From the NCBI GenBank assembly GCA_029260215.1, contig JAJDDQ010000070.1, positions 86,190-150,189 of the forward strand: a stretch of DNA of 64,000 nucleotides, written 5' to 3'. The translations under genes and the position numbers were made by a program. Below the pieces are notes generated by a model. It made no database searches. It worked only from the letters and a program-made list of their open reading frames with translations, and had not been told where the DNA came from. Shown in pieces: positions 9,829-19,422 of this stretch. Each line of letters starts with the position of its first letter. Position 1 is the stretch's first letter. Source of the stretch: Phycisphaerae bacterium. Lineage in GTDB: Bacteria; Planctomycetota; Phycisphaerae; UBA1845.

Positions 9829-10578
9829 TCAGCGACGGCGGCGGGCGACCACGGCGACGGCCATGCAGAGCAGCAGGCCCGTCGCAGGCTCGGGGACGTA
9901 CACGAGGTTGTCCAGTGCGCCTGATCCGATGAAGCTGACATCGAGCGAGGCAACGTTGTTGATGTTGAAGCCGGCCTCCATCGCGATCGAGGTCATCAGC
10001 CCGGCGATGTTCGGTGATTCCTGCGGGCCGCCGGTGAAGTCGATCGTCGCAATACCCGGCTCGCCGAATCGCACGTCGCCGGTATAACCGGACGGAACGC
10101 CCACGGTGCGCGTCAGGCCGCCCGTGTCCGTCAACGTGAAGTTCATTAAGTTGTTGTCATCGATGTCGATAACGTCGATGGACGTTAGCGAAACAGGGAA
10201 ACCTGCGACCGAAAAATCGAAGTTGATCGCGCCGCCTTCGTTGGAGTCGTTCGGGACCGAGAAGATGTTCCCGCCCATTCCCGGTTGAGACGTGTCTTGC
10301 AGGATCAAGATGTTCGTCGAATCGACGAGCAAATCCTGATCCAGGCTGTTCGCGTTGGGGCCGAACGGGTTGGAGTCAAAGACGGCTGCACCCAGATTGG
10401 GTCCGCTGGAGGTAATCGCAAAGACCGAACCAAACGCGTTCGGTGCGACCGCCAGTTGGCCGTTGGCGAGCGGCGACAGATCGTCGTCGAAGTCAAAGGT
10501 GATGGTTTCGCCCAGCACGTTCCCACAAAGGAGCGCCGTACCAAGCACGAAGATGAAAGAGATTCTGGAGAAAGACAC
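9829..10578 (-). CDS. PEP-CTERM sorted exported protein
   Basis: A 249-residue exported protein. It has an N-terminal signal peptide (residues 1-23, ending near NVLGE), a beta-rich acidic body with no recognisable catalytic motif, and a C-terminal VPEPATG-hydrophobic-RRRR tail. That is the PEP-CTERM sorting signal recognised by exosortase and linked to extracellular polysaccharide in Planctomycetota. The body contains repeated short Asp/Asn-rich turns (DFDDD, DIDDNN), possibly calcium-stabilised. No exosortase is present in the window. A strong terminator follows the gene, so it is probably monocistronic. The molecular function is unknown. Confidence 0.85.
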   Translation of the reverse strand: MSFSRISFIFVLGTALLCGNVLGETITFDFDDDLSPLANGQLAVAPNAFGSVFAITSSGPNLGAAVFDSNPFGPNANSLDQDLLVDSTNILILQDTSQPGMGGNIFSVPNDSNEGGAINFDFSVAGFPVSLTSIDVIDIDDNNLMNFTLTDTGGLTRTVGVPSGYTGDVRFGEPGIATIDFTGGPQESPNIAGLMTSIAMEAGFNINNVASLDVSFIGSGALDNLVYVPEPATGLLLCMAVAVVARRRR

Positions 10579-10971
10579 AGCAAAGCCTCCTCGAGCGTCG
10601 CATGTTCACAAGGCACACAGCCGCACCGCCGACACACGCCGAGCGGCTGCGGATTTCAAGCGTCCCCGATCCGCAACGCGAAAAATCGCGCACGGCGGAA
10701 GCGCCCAGTTTCTCTCTCTCTGAAATCTCAAGCGTCGCACAGAACGCACGACACTGCCCCTACCCAGCAACGGATCATACCCAGTGTTCAGGCGGTCGGT
10801 CAAGACAAATTTAGCGTTTTGGGCTACGTATGCTCCTGCTTTACATCATATTGCGGCTGGCAATTGATACTTGCGGGCATATTCGGTCCGAAAACGCGAT
10901 CTGTGTGATTCGGTGCTCGATTTTTCCGTTATGATCGTTACAGACGTTTCGCAAATACGCTTGGAGACCCG
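10579..10971. other. Divergent intergenic region
   Basis: These 393 bases separate the leftward PEP-CTERM gene from the rightward YdjM-like gene, so they must hold both promoters. Nothing else recognisable was found. Confidence 0.4.
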
Positions 10972-11532
10972 ATGCCGTCACCCATTGCGCATTTTTCTTT
11001 GATTATTTTTTTTAGGCCAAATGTACGTCACGGAGGTGGTTGGACCGGCTGGCGGCGCGCAACGTTTGTCCTGGGGATTGTTTTCGCGTTGATGGCGCCC
11101 GACATCGATGTGTTATTCGGACTCCTCGCCGGTGAGTGCGTGGGGATGTTTCACAACGGCTTCACCCACAGCCTATTTTGCGCGATCATTTTTGCTGCGA
11201 TCTTTGCGATCGTCGGTCGGATGCTCTGGCCACTCGCTTGGGTGACGATCTTCCGGTACGCGATGTGCGCCTACTGTTCCCACGTCATCATGGACGCCCT
11301 GGTGTGGAACAGCCGGGGGGTGCAGATGTTTTGGCCGCTGACCGGCGTGCGGGTTGTTTCACCCATCCCGATTTTTCTGGGCGTGCGTCATTCCGTGGGC
11401 GCGCCGGTATGGGTGCATCTCGTGACCGCCGGGACCGAACTGCTATTCGCGGTGGCGGTGTGGCTGGTGTGTCGGATGGTTCGCGATCGAAGTCGCGCGT
11501 GTTCCGCAGGGGCTGCGAACGGGGAGAATTGA
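10972..11532 (+). CDS. YdjM/DUF457-family inner-membrane protein (putative metal-dependent hydrolase)
   Basis: A 186-residue integral membrane protein. It has the family hallmarks: an N-terminal MPSPIAH, PDIDVLFG at about 43-50, HNGFTHS at about 60-66 and HVIMDALVW at about 103-111. These His/Asp clusters are why the family (DUF457, YdjM/YbcI/YfhO-like) is described as a putative metal-dependent hydrolase. Four or more hydrophobic helices are apparent. Its activity is unproven in any organism I can name, and phospholipid-related roles are speculation. The stop codon overlaps the next start (TGATG), so it is translationally coupled to the MscS-type channel, suggesting a shared envelope or osmotic context. 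Confidence 0.75.
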   Translation: MPSPIAHFSLIIFFRPNVRHGGGWTGWRRATFVLGIVFALMAPDIDVLFGLLAGECVGMFHNGFTHSLFCAIIFAAIFAIVGRMLWPLAWVTIFRYAMCAYCSHVIMDALVWNSRGVQMFWPLTGVRVVSPIPIFLGVRHSVGAPVWVHLVTAGTELLFAVAVWLVCRMVRDRSRACSAGAANGEN

Positions 11533-13901
11533 TGCATTCGATCTTGAGTCGGACGGGCAAGACGCTGCCGTGGCAGGTGCGTGCGGGATGGTGTACGATC
11601 CGAAACGTGATGCCAAATATGAATTTACGACGGGGCCTTTGGCCGGGACCACTGCGGGCGGGTTTGATTTCTGCGATCGTGCTGCTGTCTGTTTGGCCTT
11701 TCGGGGCGTACGGACAGGCGGAGAAACCGGCTGAGCCTGAGGCGCCCGCCGAGCAAGAGCGAAAGTTCACCGTCGATCTGTCGAATCCGCGTGCGGCGAT
11801 GCGTTCGTTTCTCGTGGCGATGCAGGACGCGCTGGCCGACCAGCCTGAGCGGATCGACGACGCCGTTTCCTGCTTGGATATTTCGTCGTTGGAGGGGGAG
11901 GATCGGCTGGAGCGTGCGCGGTCGCTGGCCCGGCGGCTGCATGCGATTATCGATCATTTCGGCGTCAAGCTGGACGACATTCCGACGGAGCCGGAAGACC
12001 GGTTTTTCGAATTCAAGCGCGTCGAGCCCGCCAGCATGGACGAACCGGCATTACTGATTCGCGTTGACCGCGACCCGGATACCGGCTTGTGGCGATTCAC
12101 CGCCTCGACGCTGGCGTCTGTTCCCGCCCTCGAGGAGTCGCAGCGCGCACAGGCCGAAGCTCCGAAGCCGGTTGAGACAGATGTTCCCGCCGCCCGCCGA
12201 TCCGCGCGGGCGACGATGGCGACGTTCAGGGAAGCCGTCGACGCCGAGCCTCCGGATTTCGACGCGGCGGCGTTGTGTTTCGACCCGACCGGGCAGGACC
12301 GGGAAGCGTGGGCGGTGCAGGCCAAGACGCACGCGTCGAAGCTCAAGAACGTGATGGACAAAATCAAACTGGTGGTGCTGACGGAAATTCCGGACGCACA
12401 CCAGGGTGAGCCGTTTGTCTGGTTCACGGGCGAATTTGGGAACATCGTCATCGGTCGCATCAACGAGATCGACCCAGGGTTGATGGCCGACTGGCACTAT
12501 ACGCCAAAGGTTGGCGAATGGCGGTTTACACCGCAGACGCTCAAGACGCTGGATGCGCTTTACAAGGAGTATGAAGACAAGCCGATCATTCGCGAGCTTC
12601 AAGACGCGGGCGTGGCGGAGCAGCTTACGCTGGCGATGCGCCTGGATCGCGAGATACCGGATTGGGCGAAGCGAGAATATCTGGGCTTGCAGGGTTGGCA
12701 GTGGGCGGCGCTTGTGGCGTTGCTGCCGGTCGGTTGGCTGCTGAAGGTGCTGGGGAGTCTTGCTGCGAAGCTTGCGCTGCGGTTGACGCTGCGCAAGCGC
12801 TATTATGAAATCGAGCGGGACAAACGCCGGCGTGCAGCCGGTGCGATTGGTGCGATTGCGGCTGTTTTTTCATGGCATATCGCGATCCAGTACATGAATC
12901 TTCCCGCGGAGCTTTTCGGCGTACTTCTGCGGGCGACCCAGCTCACGGTGGCGGTCACGCTCGTCTGGGCGGGGTATCGATTTGTCGATGTGGTCGGCGG
13001 ATACATCATCGCCAACAAGGATGTCCGGCTGACCGAAATCGACGAGGTGCTCATTCCGCTGCTGAGCAAGGTGCTTCGCATTGTGGTCGTGGGCGTTGTC
13101 GTGCTCATCGTTCTTCGATGGTTTGGTTACACGCCCAGTACGGTGCTGGGGGCGTTGGGCATTGGTGGTCTTGCGCTCGCGTTCGCAGCCCAGGATACGC
13201 TGGGCAACTTTTTCGGTTCGATCACGGTTCTTTTTGACCGGCCTTTCGGAATTGGTGATTGGATTGTGGTCGGCGATACGGAGGGCACGGTGGAGCGTGT
13301 TGGTTTTCGCTCCACGCGCGTGCGGACATTTTACAACTCCGTGATCACGGTCCCCAATTCGCAGATGGTCAAATCGAGCGTGGACAACTACGGCGCGCGC
13401 CGCTACCGCCGTGTCAGGACGATGATCTCCATCACCTATGCAACGCCGCCCGAACTGATCGACGCATTTTGCGAAGGTATCCGCGAGCTGGTTCGATTGC
13501 ATCCGTACACGCGCAAAGACTACTACCACGTCTATTTCAACAAGTTTGAAGCATCGTCTTTGGACATTCTCCTCTACATTTTCTTCGAAGCTCCGGACTG
13601 GTCGACGGAGTTGCGGGAAAGGCATCGTCTTTTTGTTGATATTTTGCGGCTGGCTGACCGGCTGGGTGTGGAATTCGCCTTCCCGACGCAAACCGTGTGG
13701 CTGGAGAAGGGGGATGCCTCCGCGAGGAACGCACCTTTTTCGATTGACTCAAGCCGGGACGATCCCGAGTCCGTGGGCGCGGAACAGGCATCCGGTTTGT
13801 TCGAGGAAACCTACGGCAGTCTCATGAGTCGCCGGCCCCCGGTCGTTATCGAAGGCACGCCGCGTGGAAAACGCGGACGCGATGCGTCACCGGATGCGTG
13901 A
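11532..13901 (+). CDS. MscS-family mechanosensitive ion channel with a long N-terminal extracytoplasmic domain
   Basis: About 789 residues. A signal-like segment (RAGLISAIVLLSVWPFGAYGQ) is followed by roughly 330 residues of soluble, probably periplasmic sequence, then several membrane helices and a C-terminal MscS core (about 540-720). The core includes LGNFFGSITVLFDRPFGIGDW and the beta-domain segment GTVERVGFRSTRVRT, both diagnostic of MscS. Such channels release solutes on hypo-osmotic shock; the enlarged periplasmic part resembles the MscK/YbdG-type elaboration. The start at 11532 overlaps the previous stop and has GGGGAGA five bases upstream. An ATG at 11610 would place the signal peptide closer to the N-terminus and is a reasonable alternative. 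The 3' end overlaps the convergent gene by 15 bases. Confidence 0.9.
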   Translation: MHSILSRTGKTLPWQVRAGWCTIRNVMPNMNLRRGLWPGPLRAGLISAIVLLSVWPFGAYGQAEKPAEPEAPAEQERKFTVDLSNPRAAMRSFLVAMQDALADQPERIDDAVSCLDISSLEGEDRLERARSLARRLHAIIDHFGVKLDDIPTEPEDRFFEFKRVEPASMDEPALLIRVDRDPDTGLWRFTASTLASVPALEESQRAQAEAPKPVETDVPAARRSARATMATFREAVDAEPPDFDAAALCFDPTGQDREAWAVQAKTHASKLKNVMDKIKLVVLTEIPDAHQGEPFVWFTGEFGNIVIGRINEIDPGLMADWHYTPKVGEWRFTPQTLKTLDALYKEYEDKPIIRELQDAGVAEQLTLAMRLDREIPDWAKREYLGLQGWQWAALVALLPVGWLLKVLGSLAAKLALRLTLRKRYYEIERDKRRRAAGAIGAIAAVFSWHIAIQYMNLPAELFGVLLRATQLTVAVTLVWAGYRFVDVVGGYIIANKDVRLTEIDEVLIPLLSKVLRIVVVGVVVLIVLRWFGYTPSTVLGALGIGGLALAFAAQDTLGNFFGSITVLFDRPFGIGDWIVVGDTEGTVERVGFRSTRVRTFYNSVITVPNSQMVKSSVDNYGARRYRRVRTMISITYATPPELIDAFCEGIRELVRLHPYTRKDYYHVYFNKFEASSLDILLYIFFEAPDWSTELRERHRLFVDILRLADRLGVEFAFPTQTVWLEKGDASARNAPFSIDSSRDDPESVGAEQASGLFEETYGSLMSRRPPVVIEGTPRGKRGRDASPDA

Positions 13902-14741
13902 CGATCTCACACGCACGGGTTGTGCGGCTGACTGACGCCGTCCCGCGATGCCCGCATAACCAATCGCCAACATGATGGCGATGAGACCGGCCATCGCGAA
14001 GGTTGAGTCGGCTGGTACGGTCGCGCCGCCGGGTGGGGTGGAGCTGTCCAATACGATGTTGTCGATCCAGATGAATGGTGTCTGATTTTCCTGGAACGGT
14101 TGCTCTCTGCGAAACTCGATTTCGAGCGTGTAGTCACGCGACTCCATCGGCACAAACGAGCCGGTCAAGTTCTCGAACCGCGTCTCGCCCGGATTAACGG
14201 GGCCGAACATGAATTGCGCGATTGTTTCGCCCGGTCGCGGGCCGCAGGAATTCGGATCCACCGGCGCACCGGCTGGTCTGATGCGTACGATGACCCGCCC
14301 GCCGTCAGGGTCTGGGACCGAACCGATTGCTTGAGACGCAAGCTGGGCGGTAAACGTGTATTGGGTTCCGGCCTCAAGGAAAAGCAGGCTGTTGCCCATT
14401 GGCGGCGGTCCGCCGGTCTGCGAAATGAATACCGACGCCCCAGGCCCTCCCCCCGGAAAGACGCAAGGACCACCGACGCCGAAGAACGCGGCACAGTTGC
14501 CCACGCCACCCTGCGCCGCGCATGGCGGGGGGTCGTTCGGACCTTCGGCTGACGCTTTGGGGAACGAGAAGGAGCCCACGCCGCGCTTCTGGCTGTTGTT
14601 CTGGGAGGCGTCCACGTTCCAGTCGGTGAATCCGCCGGACTTCCAATCGCCGTCATTCACTTCGCCAGCCCGGGTCGTTGTCACGAGTCCGAGGCCTATC
14701 GCGACGGCGATTATGCTAATTTGATTCACATGAGATTTCAC
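13887..14741 (-). CDS. Exported protein with a PEP-CTERM-like C-terminal sorting tail (VPADS variant)
   Basis: 284 residues. An N-terminal signal peptide (to about TTTRAGE) precedes a secreted body rich in Pro, Gly and Asn with four cysteines. A late C-terminal tripartite tail follows: VPADSTFAM, a hydrophobic stretch (AGLIAIMLAIGYAGIAG) and an RR-containing end. This is the architecture of exosortase/archaeosortase-type signals, although the motif is VPADS rather than VPEP. The middle part (FENLTGSFVPMESRDYTLEIEFR, FIWIDNIVLD) looks like a carbohydrate-binding beta-sandwich, but I cannot name it. The GTG start at 14741 is supported by GGAG nine bases upstream. The 3' end overlaps that of the convergent channel gene. 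Confidence 0.7.
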   Translation of the reverse strand: MKSHVNQISIIAVAIGLGLVTTTRAGEVNDGDWKSGGFTDWNVDASQNNSQKRGVGSFSFPKASAEGPNDPPPCAAQGGVGNCAAFFGVGGPCVFPGGGPGASVFISQTGGPPPMGNSLLFLEAGTQYTFTAQLASQAIGSVPDPDGGRVIVRIRPAGAPVDPNSCGPRPGETIAQFMFGPVNPGETRFENLTGSFVPMESRDYTLEIEFRREQPFQENQTPFIWIDNIVLDSSTPPGGATVPADSTFAMAGLIAIMLAIGYAGIAGRRQSAAQPVRVRSSRIR

Positions 14742-14915
14742 GATGACTTACTCCACAGTACTGCGTCGCCCACATTCTGCGGGCGCTCAGACGGGCGACA
14801 GCTCAAAGTTCCGAAGTGGGCCGTTGGAAATTCTAAGCGAGTTGCCTGGCTGGATTCAAGGTCGAATTCCGTCAAACGCCCGATAGTCGTTCCGTTTGTG
14901 AGGGTGAGCGGGGAA

Positions 14916-17492
14916 TCAGTCCGTTTTTACGGGGAGTGCGTGTAGTTTTGCGAGTTCGCGTTCGTAGCTTTCGTACGCGGTGTCGTCCCCCAGCTTGCGC
15001 GAAACGGACTGTAATCGTTGAATTGTGGCGACGGTATCGTCAAAGGGGGGCTTATCCTTCACGCGGATCACGTCGAGGCAGTTCAACAGAACCGTTCTTG
15101 CTTCCTCATTACGATTCAACGTGTCCAGACATCCGCCAAACGTGCTCTTGAGAATCGCCAGGCGAAAGTTATCGGCGGGCAATTTGTCGTCAAGAATATC
15201 GATCGCCTCTCGATAGAGCGCGGCTGCCTGTGAATGATCGCTCTTGTGCTCGTAGACGTTCGCGAGATTGACAAGCGTGGTGGCCATTTTGGGGTGCCCG
15301 CGCAAGAGTTCCCTGCGGATGTCCAGTGCTCGCGTCAGGTAGGATTCGGCTTTGTCGAAATCCTCCTTGTCGATGTGGAACTCGCCCAGATTGTTCAGGC
15401 TGAGCGCGACGAATTCGTTGTGTTCGCCGTAGCGCGAGATGCGAAGATTGAGGGCTTCGATTAGAACGCGTTCGGCTTCGTCAAAATCTCCGAGCTTGCG
15501 CAGGACGCGCGCCAGATTGTTCATCTTGTCGCAGACTATCGGGTGGTTGGGTTCGAGTCTCTTGCGGAAGATGTCAATGGACTCGCCGACGAGCCGTGCC
15601 GCTTCGGCAAAATCTCCTTGGCGGTAGCGCACTTGCGCGAGCATGTCCAGGCTGGCTGCCAGGTCGGGGTCGTCTGCGGACAAGACCGCCCGACGAATCT
15701 CCATCGCTTCCATGACGTATGGTTCGGCTTCGTCGATTCGACGCAGTTGGAGCAGGACGCCGGCCAAGTTCTCCAGACTCTTAGCCAGGTCGCGATGCTG
15801 GGGGCCGAGGAGTTTTCGTCGCATTGAAACCGCCTTCCGCAACAATTCTTCGGCGTCGGAGAATTGTCCCGAGGCACGCAGCGTCACGCCGAGGTAATGC
15901 TGACTTGTCGCGACGAGCGGGTGTTCGTGACCGTAGAGTTGCGTGCGGATGTCCATCGCCCGCCGCGCAGTTTCGACGGCGTGATTGAGATTCTTGTTGT
16001 CGCGGTGAAGGCTTGCGAGGTCGGTCAAGGCGTTTGCAACACGTTCGTTCTGGTCGCCGTATTCGTCTTCAAGGAGACGCAGGGATTCTTCGAGCAACGG
16101 CTCCGCTTGGGCATACAAGCCCAGGTTGCTGTAGACGCTGCCCATCGTGTTCATCAGCCTGGCTTTGATGAGCGGTTGGCCGTCAAGTTCTGTGCCGATG
16201 CGACTGACGCCCCGATCAAGAATTTCTCGGGCGGTGATGGTGTCTCCGCCCGACTTGGTCGGGTCGGGCGTGTTGAACAAGCCGACGAGAAATTCGGCGA
16301 TGCGTGTGGCGGACTCCGCCTCCTGCTCGGCCACCCGTTTCGCTTCGAGGGTCTTGTTGTGCGCGATGGCGATGCGGTTGGCCTGGACCTTGGCGTTTAC
16401 GGCGAAGCTCACGAGCGAGACGAGTAGGGCGGCAGTCAGGACGAGTCGCACGGGATTGCGCTGCACGTATTTCCGCACGCGATACGCATAACTGCCAGCC
16501 AGCGGCGTCACGGGGCGACACTCTTTGATTGCGGATATGTCGCGCAATACGCCGGCCATCGTCTTGTAACGATCAGCCGGCTTCGGCGACGTACACATCT
16601 CCGCGACGGCTGCAAGATCGACGGTTGTGCCCGATTGCTCAGCCAGAGCGCCGCGTACGTCGAGTCGCGTGCCGCAAATGCTCTGATAGAATTCGAGCTT
16701 CTCGTTCAGCCCAGACGCGCTTTCGAGCCGTTCCATTGTTTCAGGGCACGCTCGCGGCGTTCGGCCGGTCAGAACGGCGTGCAGGGTTGCGCCGAGCGCG
16801 TAAATGTCCCAGCGAACGTCGGGTTGAACCGGGCGGTCCGGCGAGCCGATCGCTGCTTGCTCAGGGGCCATATAGAAGAGTGTTCCCAACGTGGCTGCGT
16901 AATCCGTGAAGACGCGGGATTGCCCGAAGTCCGCGATGCGAATGTTATCCTGCTCGTCGATGAGAATGTTTGCGGGTTTGAGATCGCAGTGGATGAGACC
17001 CTTGGCATGGATGTATTGCATGGCCTCACAAATCTGCTCAACCCATCGCAGGATGCGTTTGGGGGCTGGGGGTCGGTCTGCGCCGACGAATTGCTGCAGC
17101 GAGCCACCCTCCATGAGGTCCATGATGTAGAAGGGCGTGCGGCCGCCGAGTTGGGCGTCGAGCAATGTGACGACGTGCGGATGGCGATCGAGTCGGGTTA
17201 GGCGCTCTACTTCACGTTGCAGGAATAGCCAGTCCAGCCCGCCGGTCTGCGTGAATATCTTGATCGCCACTTCTTTGCGCGTGCTGATTTGCATTCCGCG
17301 CCATACCTGCCCGTTCCCGCCTTCACCGAGCAGTTCCACCAGGACGTGGCCGGGGATTTTCGGTACGCCCGCTGTCGGCGTCGCGTCGTGCTGAGTGGAC
17401 AGGCGCGCTGATTCCGACGCGCCCGTTTCGCCTTGCCTAAGCGTGCGCGGGTCATCGTGCGGCGAATTGGGCGGTGGTGTGTCTTTGGGCAT
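14916..17492 (-). CDS. Membrane Ser/Thr protein kinase with C-terminal TPR repeats
   Basis: 858 residues. A Pro-rich N-terminus precedes an intact Hanks-type kinase domain: glycine loop GEGGNGQVW, Lys78 in VAIKIF, catalytic HCDLKPAN with Asp170, DFG at 188-190 and APEQ. One transmembrane helix (about 350-372, VLTAALLVSLVSFAV) follows, then about ten tetratricopeptide repeats of 42 residues (pattern A..LLE.SL.L....G..H). The layout is typical of planctomycete PknB-type kinases with an extracytoplasmic or solvent-exposed TPR scaffold for partner proteins. The FHA-cyclase gene is 94 bases upstream on the same strand; FHA domains bind phosphothreonine, so the two may form one signalling unit. Confidence 0.93.
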   Translation of the reverse strand: MPKDTPPPNSPHDDPRTLRQGETGASESARLSTQHDATPTAGVPKIPGHVLVELLGEGGNGQVWRGMQISTRKEVAIKIFTQTGGLDWLFLQREVERLTRLDRHPHVVTLLDAQLGGRTPFYIMDLMEGGSLQQFVGADRPPAPKRILRWVEQICEAMQYIHAKGLIHCDLKPANILIDEQDNIRIADFGQSRVFTDYAATLGTLFYMAPEQAAIGSPDRPVQPDVRWDIYALGATLHAVLTGRTPRACPETMERLESASGLNEKLEFYQSICGTRLDVRGALAEQSGTTVDLAAVAEMCTSPKPADRYKTMAGVLRDISAIKECRPVTPLAGSYAYRVRKYVQRNPVRLVLTAALLVSLVSFAVNAKVQANRIAIAHNKTLEAKRVAEQEAESATRIAEFLVGLFNTPDPTKSGGDTITAREILDRGVSRIGTELDGQPLIKARLMNTMGSVYSNLGLYAQAEPLLEESLRLLEDEYGDQNERVANALTDLASLHRDNKNLNHAVETARRAMDIRTQLYGHEHPLVATSQHYLGVTLRASGQFSDAEELLRKAVSMRRKLLGPQHRDLAKSLENLAGVLLQLRRIDEAEPYVMEAMEIRRAVLSADDPDLAASLDMLAQVRYRQGDFAEAARLVGESIDIFRKRLEPNHPIVCDKMNNLARVLRKLGDFDEAERVLIEALNLRISRYGEHNEFVALSLNNLGEFHIDKEDFDKAESYLTRALDIRRELLRGHPKMATTLVNLANVYEHKSDHSQAAALYREAIDILDDKLPADNFRLAILKSTFGGCLDTLNRNEEARTVLLNCLDVIRVKDKPPFDDTVATIQRLQSVSRKLGDDTAYESYERELAKLHALPVKTD

Positions 17493-17586
17493 TGGCCGTC
17501 CGTCGTGACAACTGTCTTCCTGATGCTATGAAGTGTGTGCGATTCGATCAAGGTGAAACCGACTTATCGTGCATCACCCATCCGCG

Positions 17587-19332
17587 CTACTTCGTGGTCA
17601 GTGTGACGACGCCATGCCAATCCGGCGGCGGCTTTCGTTGCAACGCCAGCGTATACACGAAGCGGGCGGCTGCGTCTTCTCGAACGATAGGGTGCAGCGA
17701 TTCGAATGCGGCGTCCCAATCTCCGCGCTCGAAGGCGTCGAGCGCCTGGGCGTGTATGTCGAAACGGTTGAGCAGGGCAGTTCGATCTTCGGCGGAATCG
17801 GGGGCTTGATGAATCGTGAAAAGATCGACTTCGCGCGTGGTCCCGACTGGCAGAAAGCGAGCCACGCGCCGTGTCAGAATGGCATTCGCACTGAGAGAAT
17901 CCGCGACAGCCCTGGTGACAAGGATCGGCACTCCGACCGCCTTGGTAATACCCTCGACGCGGGAGGCTTGGTTCGCGACTTCGCCGAGAAGGTCATAGGC
18001 GTAAACGTCCTCAGAGCCGAGCGAGCCAGCCACTACGTCACCCATACCCAGCCCGATGCCGCATTCCCAGCCATCGGTTACCTCCGACAACTGCTGTGCC
18101 ATTTCAATTGCAGCCAGGCAGGCGCGTTCGGCATGATCCGCCACGGAATAGGGTGTGTTCCAACAGGCCATGAATCCGTCGCCCATGTACCGCAACACGA
18201 TACCATCGTACTTGACCACGCAATGGGTCATGGCTGTCAGCGCTCGGCGCAGCTCGCCTTCGTATTCGAGAATGCGCTCGAGGTTGCCTTCGGTCTTCCG
18301 GCTGAAACCGCGAATATCGAAGAACATGACCGTGGCTTCGGTGATTCTCGGTGACAGGGCGTCGAGGTTGTCCGATTCGAGTATCTTGGCGAACAACTGG
18401 CTGGAGAAGAAATGCCCCAGACGCGATTTCCAAGCCTCCAGTTTGTCCATCGCGAGCGAGCGGCCGACCATGTCCGCGACAAGCCCGACGAGTCGGGCTG
18501 TGTCGCGTAACGTCATACCGCCCGAAACCCCGCGCGCGGTGCCGAGTGCGACGCTCGTGCCGGCCACGTAGAGACAGGTTGGCGGCTCCCCGCGAACGTC
18601 CATGGCGCAGCAGACCGCCCAATCCACCCCTTCGTGCATCGTCGCGGTCACGTCCTTCGCGTTCTGCGTGTTCCACTCAGCTGCCGCGGGTCCGGGCGCT
18701 TCATCGATGGCCGTTGTGATCAGTCCGTTGCTCGTCGGTCTGTCGAGTTCGCGATCGTCGATTGCGTCTTCGGCGAGCACGTGGGTCGAGCCGCCCTCGA
18801 TGCGAATAACCTGGACCCAATCAGCTCCGGCTGCCGACCGCAATGCAGCGCACGCATAGTGAAAAAACTCGTGTCGGTTTTTCGTACGCAGCACTTCCGG
18901 CAACTCAAGCAAATCGAGCAGGCGCAGACGATCCGCACTTGCGTCGCCGGCACGAAGCTCATCGTTGGTCAAGGTGAATTGGAGCGTTGGGGCGGCTGCG
19001 CGGTCTGTTTTTGGGGACGGACGCGACGGAGTCGTCCGAGGTGCGTCGAGAAGGAAAAAGGCGGTTGCACCGATGACGAAACATTCGCCCGGCCGCAGAC
19101 GAAACGCATCCGACGGTTGCCCGCTGTGGAAGATCGCGTTTTGCGCATCTGACAACTTGGTGACTTGAACGCGACGTCCCTTGCAACGCAAGGTCGCGTG
19201 TTTTCGACTCAGAAACGGCTCGCCCGCAACGACGCAGTCCGCCTGCTCGGACGATCCCAGAATCAGTTCGGCGTCGTCTGGCAGGTCGACGACTCGGACA
19301 GCTCCGTCTGCGGGTCGAATCTCCAGTTTCAT
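17587..19332 (-). CDS. FHA-GAF-like-adenylate/guanylate cyclase (class III)
   Basis: 581 residues. Domains in order: an FHA domain (about 20-95, with the LSRKHATL core), a GAF-like region (about 140-310) and a class III nucleotide cyclase domain (about 330-480). The metal-binding aspartates are present in VMFFDIRGFS and YMGDGFMACW, and the transition-state Asn and Arg in EVANQASR, so the domain should be active. At the base-selecting lysine position I read Arg (VLRYMGD), while the partner Asp (YDLLGE) is kept; ATP is the likelier substrate but this is not certain. The ATG at 19332 is chosen over the TTG one codon upstream. The downstream Ser/Thr kinase could supply the phosphothreonine that the FHA domain reads. 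Confidence 0.88.
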   Translation of the reverse strand: MKLEIRPADGAVRVVDLPDDAELILGSSEQADCVVAGEPFLSRKHATLRCKGRRVQVTKLSDAQNAIFHSGQPSDAFRLRPGECFVIGATAFFLLDAPRTTPSRPSPKTDRAAAPTLQFTLTNDELRAGDASADRLRLLDLLELPEVLRTKNRHEFFHYACAALRSAAGADWVQVIRIEGGSTHVLAEDAIDDRELDRPTSNGLITTAIDEAPGPAAAEWNTQNAKDVTATMHEGVDWAVCCAMDVRGEPPTCLYVAGTSVALGTARGVSGGMTLRDTARLVGLVADMVGRSLAMDKLEAWKSRLGHFFSSQLFAKILESDNLDALSPRITEATVMFFDIRGFSRKTEGNLERILEYEGELRRALTAMTHCVVKYDGIVLRYMGDGFMACWNTPYSVADHAERACLAAIEMAQQLSEVTDGWECGIGLGMGDVVAGSLGSEDVYAYDLLGEVANQASRVEGITKAVGVPILVTRAVADSLSANAILTRRVARFLPVGTTREVDLFTIHQAPDSAEDRTALLNRFDIHAQALDAFERGDWDAAFESLHPIVREDAAARFVYTLALQRKPPPDWHGVVTLTTK

Positions 19333-19422
19333 CAACCGTTCATCCTGCTCAGCAAAAAAGAAGGCGGATCGAAACGTCGAGTCGCTTCGATCCGCCGAAA
19401 GATGTCAGTTGACCGGTGGTCG

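Noticed and set aside
9621..9953. Open frame over the tRNA and terminator
   Set aside because: Its end (VAQLVRAADS) is the well-known spurious translation of a tRNA gene, and the rest crosses a terminator.
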